Shown: in pieces, positions 46,339-57,795 of the stretch
Numbering within the stretch: the first letter of the stretch is position 1
How the letters are laid out: every line of letters begins with the position of its first letter
Source: Erythroxylum novogranatense
Lineage: Eukaryota > Streptophyta > Magnoliopsida > Malpighiales > Erythroxylaceae
Direction of reading: 5' to 3'
Assembly: GCA_029891385.1 (NCBI GenBank)
Contig: CM057234.1
Span: forward strand, 27,762,350-27,826,349
DNA length: 64,000 nucleotides
Made by a program: the position numbers and the translations under genes
The notes under the pieces: generated by a model
Seen by the model: only the letters and a program-made list of their open reading frames with translations
Database searches by the model: none
Told to the model about the DNA's origin: nothing

Positions 46339-49300
46339 TGTTGGGACCCGATCCGGGAACCGGATCCCAACCTGAAAAGCAGAACCGGTGGAGGAAACGA
46401 AACAACCGAAGCGGAATCAAAGCAAAAGCAAAACGAATGCGGAAATTTCGGATCGAAATTTCAAATCAAAAAACAAAGCACATCGCAAATAGAACGGAAA
46501 ACGGAAATGTCGAATCGAAAACAAAATGCGGAAGCGAATAAATCCGAAAGTAGCGAAGCGGAAGCAAATACTAATCGAATCAAACGAACAGATTGCAAAG
46601 CGAAACGAAATCAAAGCAGACACATCCGACATCCGGAAACAATAATCAAAGAAAACTTATCGAATGAACATAATCGCGTTGGGAATCCCTAAGACGTTCC
46701 AAAATCTGATATATATTTTTTTCTTTCTTATTCTCATTTCTTACATCAATCACATCCATATAATTTCCCATAGGAAAATTCATTCTTAAACCCAAAACTC
46801 AACAATCATACAAATTCTTATTTATCCATACAAATCTCAAATTCTATTTTTTTATCCCAATTTTTATCGAAATTTCGGCAAAGATAACTACCGCCTTTTC
46901 CTAACCCAAACCTGCAAGTGCGAAATACACTTCTAAATGCCAAGCAGATCTCGGAATCATCGGACTCTCCCGTCCGAATCCAAACACCAAAGAAACGCAA
47001 ACCTAAATCTAATACTTCCATAATTCTCAATTCAATACCAAACTCATAATTCAATCAAATTCCCAAATCAATCATACATATATATTCCCAAATTATCCAT
47101 AATTTCATATACAAATTTCACAATCATTCACAATTCTCAACTTTATACACAAATACATTTTCCCCAACTTATCTAAAGTTATAAACATACTCATACTCAA
47201 GATCCAAATTACTCAAAAGCTAACGTATTCAAAAGTCGAAATCGACGTCTTCACATTCTTTCATCCGATCTCCCTTTCGAAACACGGAGATGAGGATGAA
47301 AGAAGTGAGCTTCGAGGCTCGTGGATAACACATTTATAAATCGATAAATAAGCGAAATCATTTTTCACAAGCTTTTTGCCAAAAGGGCTAATTTTTCAAA
47401 CTTTATAATTTTTCAAACAATTTCCTCAAACACTTTTCATATTTTCAAACTTTTCATAGTCATCTCACTTTTCTTATTTTTTTCTTCAAAAATTCTCGAA
47501 TTTTCATAAATATGTATGCAACATACAGAAACAAAATTGAAAACACATAGCATATCAGAATGGTATGGCTAGGTCCAAGCAGAGCGTCTTTGCAGGTCCG
47601 CATAAGCGGTCCTGTGCGGTCAGAAACGAAACGTCTTACACTTTCCGCATAATGGTCCAATTATAGCCGTGAAGGAGTCCGAAATCGGAGCTCCGTGCCA
47701 CTAGCGGGCAGCCTGGAGAAGGCTATACACATAGAGATAGCGCTGACTCACCAAAGGACCTACCGAACCCACATAACACATATCGAAAACAGAAATTCAA
47801 ATTGCCCGAAGGCACTTTCCAAAATTTTACTTTTCTAACATTATTTCATCAACTTAAAACAATCTCACAAATTCACACATATCATATAATTCAATTAATT
47901 CAATTAATCAATAAATGCAACAATATGCATAATTATCAATGCATACACAACAAATGCATTTTCAGAAATTTCTATCAATTTATCAAATCAGCTTATAATA
48001 ATTTTTCAGAAAACCTTTGGAAATCAAAATTTCAAACTTTTAATCAATTCGTATTTTCAAACATTTACAAACAATAATTTATCAAATTCCAAACTTTTGC
48101 TTTCTTTCATTTTTGAAAATTCGTATATTGCCTATAAATCAAAATATAAATATGCTACCCACCTCGAAATGATGCCAGAAGCTTGTCCCAAGCTTCAATT
48201 TGATCCTTGCTTCTTTCCTTCATTCTTTTCTCCCATACGAAAACCACTCTTCCTTTTCTTCTTTCAATTAAAAATGACCTAAGCCATAATCACCCAAATT
48301 CACATCATAAATTTGCATAATTCTCAAAATTAACTATCGGAAATTCATAATTATCATATTTTCAAGCTATTTCAATCTCCAATTTTGAAAATCCCCAATT
48401 TTCAAAATTGGCCTAAACCAATACACCCAAATTCAATCTCATAAATAACTTAATTTTCAAAATTAATCTCACAATTCATCAATCCATAGTATTTTCCATA
48501 ATTCTACACTACCAATTTCCAAAAACCCCAAATTTTACTATTCATCATCTTCCTCACTAAGCTTTCTCTCTCTAAAATATTCCATAACCAAAATTAAACA
48601 TAATCATAGTCTAATCTCTGCAAATAATCATAGAAAACTTCAATTAATAACCATATTAAGCTAAATCAACCAATAACTCATCAAAATTCAAACATAAAAA
48701 TTTTCTCTCTCTTACCTTCTCTCTCAAAGTTTCGGATTTAAGCTCCAAAGATAAGCTTTCCTTTCCTTCCATAAGTTTCCTCTTGAAACTACTTCAAAAC
48801 AAGCATGAAATCTCCAAAAAAAAAAAATCAAACTCTCTAAGTTTTTCTCCTTCTCCACCGACGACCTTCATCTTCTCCATTCTTCTTCTTATTCTTTCTT
48901 TTCTTCTTGAATAATCGAGAATCTCCTTCTTAAAAATGACAATTTCATCTTCTTATCTGCCATGTCATTTAAAATTGATGAAAAGACTAAAATGCCATTG
49001 ACTTTACTTTATGCCATTCTCACTTGCAGGTCTGATTCGTACTATCAAATTTAAGGAATTTGGTAAAACTTCCTTCTCGAGAAATGTTCCTCTCAATCAT
49101 ACGAATCCAACGCCACCGACCGCGCTCAATTCCGATCACTACATCAAAAGTTATGCACAAAACAGTTCGGGTAAATCCACATTCTAACATATTTTCCATG
49201 TACGATTATTTCCGTCCAAAATTTCACATTCTTAATCCCAGAATTGAAACTCGATGTCTTCATAAAAATTGTAGCCTTATGTCTCTAGTTTAATTCAAAA

Positions 49301-50591
49301 TAAGAATCGCCTCATTTCGATTCCCAGATCAAAAGTTATACTCAAAATACTCTCGGGTGTTCCCAATCCAAAAAGTTCACCCTAATCCGAACTTAAATTC
49401 AAAAATTAAAAGTCTTAGGGGCAAAATTGACATTTCATGTCTTAATATGATTTGTAGCCCTTTGTCTTATCTTTATTTCTCCTCAAGAATCACTTCAATC
49501 GGATCTCTACAGATCCCGAATTTCACAAAACACTGAACTATGCTCGGAAAATTTCATGACTCAATTTGATTAAATTAATCACCATTCATTTAATCTCATA
49601 AAATTACAAATTTCCCATGAGAATGTAGAGAATTGTCTTACGAATCCAACGCCGTAAGAATCAACTCAATCGGATGTCGGACGGAAAAGATATGAGCAAA
49701 ACAGTGAACAAAGGTCGGATTGGAGGAGGAAGCAAGAAAACTGAAGAAGCAAAACGACGTCGTATTAGGGCGAGGATAGGGCACGGTCACTACGGCGACG
49801 CGAGCCAAAATGCTCACCATCGCTACAGCGATGCGCGTCGCCGTAGCGACGGCGGCACTGAACGTTCGCCATCACTATGGCGATACGCGTCGCCCTAGTG
49901 ACGGGGATAAATCATTTTCCTCTCTTTTTTTTTCCTCTAAACTTCAAAAATTCATAACTTTTAATCCCGAACTCCGATTTTGACAAACTTAGTCTCTATA
50001 GAAAGCTTAAAGAAAGCTCTACATCTTTCACGAAGGACATAAAACTCAATTCGACTCCTTGGGAAGTCCATTTTTCGGTCAAAGATACTATTCTCTATAC
50101 AAACTTGTAAAAATCATAACTTATTATTCCGAGATCGAAAAATTACATACTTTATATCGAAATAAAGATCAAATCAAATGCTTCAATTTTCATGAAGAAC
50201 ATCAAAACTCAATTAACCTCTAACTAGGTTAATTTGTCAGTCAAAGATTCAGTCATCATAATTAAAGTCAAAAGTCAACCTTATCACACATAAACTTTGA
50301 CTGATCATAACTTTTACTCCCACTATCGAAAAATTGCAAACTTTATGTCTACAAAAAGCTCTTAACATAATCTACAAGTTTCATGAAGATCACTTTATCA
50401 AATTTTGCCTCAAACAAAAGTCAACTCTCAAAGTCAAACATTCTCTCTCCAAAAGTCAAACTTTCTAAATCCTTCAAATTTTCACACTTTTTCTTTCTAA
50501 TTCTTGCTATATAACTTCATTTCAATCAACTCATCCACTTGACCATTCATATTACTAAATCAAATTGTCACTCAAGGTTCGGGGTCCAACA
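46339..50591 (-). repeat. Element E 5' LTR
   Basis: 4253 bp, near-identical to 41368-45593 over long stretches. The terminal hairpin (TTGGGACCCGATCCGG...CCGGATCCCAA, 46340-46370) differs from the 3' copy. The donor is kept (intron starting at 48715), but the acceptor CTCCAG reads CTCCGTG (47284-47290). Differences from the 3' LTR are grouped in GC-rich patches. Confidence 0.88.
49790..49905 (-). repeat. Palindromic cassette of LTR E, 5' copy
   Basis: GGCGACGCGAG, GCGATGCGCGTCGCC and GGCGATACGCGTCGCCC motifs. Shorter than and rearranged against the copy at 44781-44925, while sequence on both sides is almost unchanged. Confidence 0.78.
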
Positions 50592-51679
50592 TTCTTTCTT
50601 TCCATTTAATCAAAATGCCATGACTTACATTCAATGGCAACACAAATATTCTCACAATTCAACCATTCATATACAAAATGCCATGTTTCAATCCAATGTC
50701 ATAACAATCATATCACAAAGTCAATGCATAATATGAAATGAACACAACATAAGCAACTTCCACATCATACAAATTCAAACAATTCATTTAGCACAATTAG
50801 CATACACAATGCATTTGCTCTCTACACAATAACCATAAATAAATTACCCACCTTAAATTGCAATTTCCACAATCAATGGTTCCTTTCTTCTTGCTCTAGG
50901 ATAGCATCTTGATTGCTTATACATAAATGACATTTCTCATTAATTTCCAACTCCAATGGAAATCTCCAAACTTCCAAAATCACAACATAAGCATTTAACC
51001 CTAATTAAACACAATTCCAACCTACCCATGGTTCATATGGGTTAGAAATCACAACACTAGTTTAGAAACCCAAAAGCCCTAAGACTTTCATCATCTCCTT
51101 CTTCTTCCAACTACTCTCTCTCTCAGGGTTTTCTCCATTCACAACCTGATACTCATTTTTTCCACAAATCAAGAAGAAAGTAGAATAACTTACCTTAGAA
51201 GCTTGATTTTCTCCTCCTTTCCACGATTTTTCCACCTTTCCTTTTGGATTTTCGAAAATCTCCTTCTTCTTCTCTTCTTCTCCACGTTTCCCTCTCTCTT
51301 TTTTCCCTTTCTCTCTCCTCCCTTTGGCTTGCACAAAATTCTCCTCTTCCCTCTTCAAATTTTTACCTTCTTTTATCCTCCTTCTTTGCCCAAAATTCCC
51401 TTCATTTAAGGCCTCTTCCTAACTATGCCCTTAGTTGGCTTTTAATGGCTCTAACTAGCTTAGTTCAATTCTAACCTCAACTAACTCTTTTGTCTTTTTG
51501 TGTCTCTACACCTAAGCCCATTAACTCCCCATTAATTCCAACTAACTACCCATCTTTCCAACATTAATTCTAACTAATTTAACTCTTCATTCAAGCCTAC
51601 TACACTAAAGGCCCAATTCTAACATAATAAATAATTAAACACATAATCAAGCATGAATAAATCATTAAACAAATACTAA

Positions 51680-52732
51680 TTAAAATTTAAAGAAAAACAG
51701 GGTCCAACAACTCTCCTCCCCTAAAAGAATTTCTTCCTCGAAATTCTTACCTGAACCATCGAAGAGATTTGGATACTTCTCCTTCATTGCATCCACAGGC
51801 TCCCACGTTGCCTCCTCTGTCGAATGGTTTCTCCATAAGACTTTGACGAGCTTCACTGTCTTATTTCTCAAAACCTTTTCCTTCGAATCCAAAATCTCTA
51901 CTGGTTGCTCTTCATAAGTCAAATCTTCCCTTAACTGAACCTCTGAAGGTTGCACTATATATGAAGGGTCGGATCGATACTTCCTCAACATCGACACATG
52001 GAAAACATTGTGGATCTTAGACAATTCCGATGGCAAAGCTAATTTATAAACTAAAGGCCCAATCCTTTCGATGATCTCATAAGGGCCTATATACCTCGGA
52101 CTTAGCTTGCCCTTCTTACCAAATCTCAAAACCCCTTTCCATGGAGAAGCTCTAAGAAACACTTTGTCTCCAACTTCAAATTTCATTTCTTTTCTATGTG
52201 CATCAGTGTAGCTCTTCATTCGATCTTGAGCTACAATTCTTCTTTCACCTTCCTCATCCCAACAAATAGGAGTTTTACACCTCCTACCATAAAGAGCTTC
52301 ATATGGTGCCATCTGAATTCCCGAGTGATAGGAATTATTATAGGCAAATTCAATTAAAGACAAATGATCATCCCATGAGCCTTTAAAATCCATTACACAA
52401 GCTCTCAACATTGCTTCCAAAGTCCAAATCCTTCTCTCCGATTGTCCATCAGTCTGCGGATGGAAAACTGTACTAAAATGCAACTTAGTTCCCAAAGTCT
52501 CTTGCAAGCTTTCCCAAAATCTCAAAGTGAACCTCGGATCTCTATCTGAAACTATCGAACTTGGAATCCCATGAAGCCTGATTATTTCATCTATATATTT
52601 CTTGACCAACACATTCAACGAATCCGTTTGTCTAATTGGCAAGAAATGAGCAGACTTGGTTAACCTATCCACAATTACGCATATTGCATCATGCTTCCTA
52701 CTGGTTCTCGGCAATCCCATCAAGAAATCCAT
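51680..52732 (-). pseudogene. Element B integrase with GPY motif and chromodomain
   Basis: 350 codons open. The catalytic core has Asp22 (IVDRLTKSAHF), Asp63 (VSDRDPRF) and Glu99 (GQSERR), an exact DX35E. RYIGPYEII at 214-222 is the GPY/F region. The chromodomain is about residues 277-323 (EQPVEILDSKEKVLRNKTVK then LVKVLWRNHSTEEATWEP), 51764-51904. Chromodomains of this group are thought to steer integration to methylated-histone chromatin. An in-frame loss of about 21 residues after GERR, relative to A, may harm function. The reading frame runs through the PPT into the LTR before its stop. The N-terminal zinc domain is in a separate frame upstream. Confidence 0.93.
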
Positions 52733-52753
52733 CGTAATCTTTTTCCATTTCTA

Positions 52754-53291
52754 TTATGGAATTGACAAAGGTTTAAGCTTGCCTGAAGGTGCCTGGTGCT
52801 CATCCTTAACTTGCTGACACACTAAGCATCTTTTAGCATATTCTGCAACTTCTTTCTTCATTCCTTTCCACCAGAAATGCTCCTTCAAATCTCTGTACAT
52901 TCTTCTACTTCCCGGGTGCATTGCATAAGGCGCATTATGTGCCTCATCCAAAATTTCACCCTTTAACTCTTGCATGTTCGGAGCTTCCTACCACCATCAA
53001 TCCATCCTCTCTTACCACTATCTCGGAATGTTTACCATTCTTTATCTCTTCTCTGAGCTTACTCAAGTATTCATCCTGTTCCTGCAATCCCTTAATCTTT
53101 TCATTCAATACTGGCCTTACTCTAAAGTTAGCCAAAATACAATCCGATTCAACTTGTTTCAATGTCACTCCAAGTCTGGCTAATTCCTTCAACAAAGGAA
53201 AATACACTGTCTTTATATGTGCTATAGTTGATTTTCTGCTCAGCGCATCTGCTACTACATTTGCTTTCCCCGGATGGTAATCTATCATCAA
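52754..53291 (-). pseudogene. Element B RNase H end, linker and integrase HHCC domain
   Basis: Two overlapping open stretches. The upstream one starts at [19 protein letters not shown], the last RNase H motif. The downstream one carries [20 protein letters not shown] then AKRCLVCQQ, an intact H-H-C-C zinc site. A deletion of about 16 bp near 52975-52990 (LCVPDM in A) shifts the frame. A Q-to-stop change (CTATCTC, TAG on the minus strand) near 53325 separates it from RNase H. Confidence 0.88.
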
Positions 53292-53324
53292 GTCATAATA
53301 CTTTAACAGTTCTAACCATCTTCT

Positions 53325-54313
53325 CTATCTCAAATTCAATTCTTTCTGACTCATCAGGTATTTCAAACTCTTATGGTCAGAAAACACCCTAGTGGTGACC
53401 CCATACAGGTAATGTCTCCAAATCTTCAATGCAAAAATTATGGCAGCTAACTCCAAGTCATGCATCAGATAATTCATCTCATAAGGTTTCAATTGCCTCG
53501 AAGCATAAGCAATAACCTTACCTCCTTGCATCAGCACACAGCCTAACCCCTTCCTCGAGGCATCACTATACACTATGTATCCATCATTACCCGAAGGCAA
53601 AGTCAAAACTGGTGCACTCGTCAATCGACGCTTAAGCTCCTCAAAGCTCTTCCGCATTCATCATCCATACAAACTTCGGTTCTTTCGTTAACTTGGTAAG
53701 TGGAGCTGCTATTATAGAGAAGCCCTCCACGAACCTCCTGTAATATCCAGCTAAACCTAAGAAACTCCTCAATTCTGCTATATTCTTCGATGCTTCCCAT
53801 TTCACAACCGCTTCTATCTTTCTCGGATCCACATGCACTCCGTGCTCCGAAATCACATGTCCAAGAAATACTATTTCCCTTAGCCAGAACTCGCACTTAT
53901 CGAATTTGGCATATAACTCGTTCTTCCTCAAAGTCTCCAAGGCGATCCTCAAATGTTCCTCATGCTCCTCGTCACTTTTAGAATAAACCAATATATCATC
54001 TATAAAAAACAATGATAAATTGGTCTAAGAAGAACTTGAAGACCCTATTCATTAAGTCCATAAAAGCTGCCGGCGCATTCGTCAATCCAAAAGGCATAAC
54101 CAGAAACTCAAAGTGGCCATACCGCGTTCTGAAAGCAGTCTTAGACACATCCGACTCCTTTATTCTCAATTGGTGGTAACCCGATCTCAAATCTATCTTA
54201 GAAAAGACTCTCGCCCCTTGCAACTGATCAAACAAATCATCGATGCGGGGGAGCGGATATCTATTCTTAATAGTGACATGGTTGAGCTTTCGTTAGTTCA
54301 TACACATTCTTAA
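53325..54313 (-). pseudogene. Element B reverse transcriptase palm and RNase H, frameshifted
   Basis: From 54235: [16 protein letters not shown] (first RT Asp), [20 protein letters not shown], then a one-base insertion in an A run near 54004-54010 breaks the frame just before FIDDILVYS. The next stretch (54012-53641) contains [24 protein letters not shown] and [12 protein letters not shown] further shift near 53650 leads into RNase H ([45 protein letters not shown]). 54240-54310 is altered relative to A (VCIDYRQLNKVT-type residues lost). Confidence 0.9.
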
Positions 54314-55226
54314 CGATCCGTCTTTCTTCTTTACAAAAAGGACCGAAGCTCCCCATGGCAAAGAACTCGGCCTAATGTAACCCTTCTCTAATAGATCTTC
54401 CAATTGCTCCTTAAGCTCCTTCAATTCTGTCGGAGCCATTCTATAAGGCGGAATCGAGATTGGCATTGTGCCCGGAAGAAGCTCAACGGGAAATTCAATT
54501 TCCCTAGGCGGCGGTAGTCCCGATAATTCCTCGGAAAAGACATCCGAGAATTCCCTGACCACAGGTATTTCGTCTAATTTTCCTCCATCTGCCCTTGTGT
54601 CTACCACAAAGGCCAAAAATGCTTCACATCCTTTCCTCATCAATTTTTCTGCTGTCAAAGCCGAAACCATTCTAATTGAACTCGCCTTTCTGTCCCCCTT
54701 AAACAGTACCCTCTTACTATGGCCAATTTCGAACTCCACGATCTTCTGTTTACAGTCCAAGTTGGCATTGTATTTCTCCAATGTATCCATCCCTAAAATC
54801 ACATCTAAACCTCTCATTCTCAAAGGCATTAGATCCACCACTAATTGTTCTTCTCCAATAAAATATCTCACAGTCTTTATATACTTGACTAATAATAATA
54901 CATTGGCCGATTGGAGTACTCACCATCAAAGGAGTATCCAATGGGCTCAATTCTCTATTAGTCACAGTTCTACTCAAAGACACAAATGAATGGGTAGAAC
55001 CCGGATCAATCAAAACAACAACATTTTCATCAAAAAGTTTAATCATACCAGTTACAACTTCTGGAATTGTCTCTGCATCTTCCCTTGTCATAGCAAATAC
55101 TCTGGCTGGGGCCTGTCCCCTCGGTCTCCCCGGAGGGTTCACTTTCTTGGCTGCATCAGAACTTTTACTACCCACTTCTGTAACTGTCCTGTGCCCCACT
55201 GTCTCTGACCTCTTTGGAGCTTGCAT
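54293..55226 (-). pseudogene. Element B protease and RT N-terminal part, frameshifted
   Basis: The first stretch (55226-54750) holds the protease active site [10 protein letters not shown] (Asp74) and [19 protein letters not shown]. The frame then shifts near 54865 into EEQLVVDLMPLRMRGLDVIL and [17 protein letters not shown] (54871-54293), followed by EFSDVFSEELSGLPPPREIE and the RT start [20 protein letters not shown] then [17 protein letters not shown]. Same architecture as A with fewer changes. Confidence 0.9.
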
Positions 55227-55238
55227 CTAACTTCCCTC

Positions 55239-56372
55239 CTATCTTGGATTTTGAGGACACTCTCTTGCTATATGTCCCTTCTCTCCACAAATAAAGCATG
55301 CTCTAGTTAGCCAATAGCATTCCCCTCTATGAAATCTACCACAGTGTTCACATTTAGGAATGGCCGGTTTATCCCCATCTCCCCTCCTACTGCCTCCAGC
55401 CGTTGAGGCTTGATGTGAGACAGTTCTCGTCTGTCGGGGCCTGCTTGCTCCACTACTCTTTTCCTCAGACTGAGCAGGAAAGGTCCTGGCACTCCTCTCT
55501 GACCTAGGGGCACCGCCTCCCCTCTTGAATTGTTCTCTGCCTTTCCTCTTTTTGCTGACAGCACTCTTTATATTTTCAATATTCTCCACTCTCAGTGCTG
55601 CTTCCACCAGTTGTTGAAAATCACAGAAATTTTATGCCACCACTTTCTCTCTGATGGCCAAATGCAGTCCTGCTTCAAACCTTCGGCACCAAGCCGCTTC
55701 ACTCATCACTAAATCAGTCGCATAACGAGCCAATTGTGTGAATCGACGCTCATAATCACTCACCGTCATCTCCCTCTGGGGGAGGCTCAGAAACTCTCTC
55801 TGCTTCTGCTGAGCATACACCTCAGACAGATACTTCTTCTTATATGCAGCGAGAAAGTCCTCCCATGCCAACACTGGCGGCTTCAACTGACTTCTCGAGA
55901 CACCCTCCCACCAATGCAGAGCATCCCCTTGTAACAAACTCGCAGCATACTCAACCTTCTCGTCATCTTCACATTCCATCTGATTCAGTATTCTCTCTGT
56001 CTTTCGTAACCAAGTCTCAGCTTCCTCGAGATCAGTGGTCCCATAGAAATCCACTGCCCCTTACTTTCTCAGCTTATCGAACTGCTTTTCCTTCTTAACT
56101 GGGGCCGGAGCAGACGATTGTGGCATCTGTCCTATAGCCTGAGCAAAGGCCTGAGCAAACGCCTGAAACATCCTCGGATCCAGTGGAGCAGGCACTTGCT
56201 CCTGCGAAAGAGGAGACTCCTGCGATTGTGACCGAGCGGGCTCACTACTTTGCCCTACAGAAACCTCAGCATTCACTGGGGCTACAGACTCCTCAGTACT
56301 CTCCTCCCTTGGTGGAGAGTCAGGTGCGACCGATCCTTGCATAACTCCTCGTATCCTTCTACGAGGTGGCAT
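55239..56372 (-). pseudogene. Element B gag, two premature stops
   Basis: Start MPPRRRIRGVMQGS at 56372, the same start as A. Residues 1-103 are Ser/Pro/Gln-rich. A TAA near 56058 follows KQFDKLRK. The capsid-like domain MDFYGTTDLEEAETWLRKTE ... DALHWWEGVSRSQL ... REMTVSDYERRFTQLARYAT spans 56054-55632 and ends in a second TAA where A has Gln (VVVQNF). The C-terminal part (55607-55239) has two knuckles: CEHCGRFHRGEC (residues 86-97 of this part) and CFICGEKGHIAREC (104-117). All domains are present, so decay is limited. Confidence 0.92.
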
Positions 56373-56550
56373 TACACTCCTTCAATAGAAACACTAACGA
56401 TTAGCTTACATTTTTGCTTAATCCTATTTCCTACATGTATGCATGATATGCATGTCATTTAAGACAATCAATCAATTTAACAATGCAACACTTAAGCACA
56501 TAGCATAACAATTTACCCTAACATGCACTCTAAGCCTAGGAATAAACCTA

Positions 56551-56563
56551 AGCTCTGATACCA
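56551..56563 (-). promoter_or_regulatory. Primer-binding site of element B
   Basis: The minus strand reads TGGTATCAGAGCT, five bases inside the LTR end at 56569: a tRNA-iMet-type PBS. Confidence 0.9.
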
Positions 56564-57212
56564 CAAGATGTTGGGCCCCATTTCCGAAGCCCAACGATCG
56601 GACCGTAGACGAAAACATAAGCAAATTTCCAAGTTCCTTAACCTGGAAACCAACAAGGAGAAATTCCTCCTTAGCATGACATCTCAAGCCCAAGGGCGAG
56701 CCCACATGAAGGAATCACAAAATCCCCCAAAAACTTCTTCATAATGGTAGCTCTTAGTCTCTAGTTCATTTAGAAACAAGAACCACCCCAATCAGAGCTC
56801 TATGGTTCAAGATATGCTTAAGAAATCGAAGTGGGTTTATAACCCAATCATGCCCTCCAAATCTACCCATCACTTCCTTTTCATCAAACTTTCTGGATTT
56901 AAATCCAATAGTTACCAATTTTAGTGGAAAGGTAGTTGAACGTGTTAGGAATCCAACGCCTCAAGAATTGCCTCAAACGGAGGTCGGACGAAGGATTTAT
57001 GGCCAAAAGAATCCGATATGCTCATGTTTAGATTCCTGTTGAACATACTTTGGAGAAAATGCCATAACTTTTGCTACAAATGTCCAATTGCTTTTGTTCT
57101 TAGACCACTGGAAAGAAGACATCTAGATCTACAACTCATATTAGAGGCATCAAAGCAAGATTCAGCCTCAAAACTAGTCACAATCGTAAAACACTATAGT
57201 TGACCCGAGCGT

Positions 57213-57320
57213 GTCCGTTAAACAGACATGCATGTCCGTTTAACGGACATAGAATGGCAAAACACCCCAATTTCACCCGAGAAGGTTCGTTAAACGGACA
57301 TCCATGTCCGTTTAACGGAC
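57213..57320 (-). repeat. Palindromic cassette of LTR B, 5' copy
   Basis: Four GTCCGTTAAACGGAC-type units, several with single transitions (AACAGAC, GTTCGTT). The layout matches 40241-40348. Confidence 0.85.
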
Positions 57321-57795
57321 ACACACTGCCCAAACACTCCAAAACTCCTTCTAAAGCCTTTCCAAAGCTTCCAAACTCCATCCTAACCACATATACATTC
57401 ATAATCACCCCAAACTCAACCTTTCAAGTGGAAAACAACTTCATAATCATCCAAAGCAAACTCTTCAAACACAATCATCAAATGGAATTTCTCAACACTT
57501 ACAATATACACAATCAACATATTCAAACTTGATAATACACAATCATACAAAAGCAAACCTTTCAAGGTCTCATTTCCTTTCAAAACAATTAGAGTCATAC
57601 AATGCTTTCATTCATAGCTTTGATTACATATTGGCATTTCATCAACTTAATACAAAAATACAAAAGATGCTCATGTTCAATATACTACCAAAGCTATCCA
57701 AATCTATCTTCTAACTTAATACAAAATACAAAAACTATTCTCTCGCAATGAATCCAAATGCCTTGCAAGGGTCTATCGAACTTCTTGGTCTGCAC

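Larger units (their letters stand above)
41316..50591 (-). mobile_element. Element E: non-autonomous gypsy element, TSD TTCTT
   Basis: 9276 bp, TGTTGGGACC to CGGGGTCCAACA, flanked by TTCTT at 41311-41315 and 50592-50596. LTRs of about 4.28 and 4.25 kb enclose only about 0.75 kb. It has a PPT at 45594-45612 and a PBS at 46323-46334. No gag or pol apart from a few C-terminal pol codons near the PPT. By size and layout it is a non-autonomous derivative of a chromovirus. Confidence 0.9.
39598..51709 (-). repeat. Element B 3' LTR, split by element E
   Basis: LTR pieces are 39598-41315 and 50592-51709. The terminal hairpin starts GTTAGGCCCC and closes with GCCCAAC. Donor with the intron starting at 51193, TGAGCCTTACAGCTCA at 40848-40863, acceptor ending at 40824. 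E lies inside the candidate intron. The PPT (minus strand: TTTTAGGGGAGGAGAGT) adjoins at 51710-51726. Confidence 0.88.

Noticed and set aside
51062..51358. Lys/Glu-rich frame (and its copy at 58845-59051)
   Set aside because: It comes from a pyrimidine-rich stretch in the LTR of B, present in both LTRs with differing frames.
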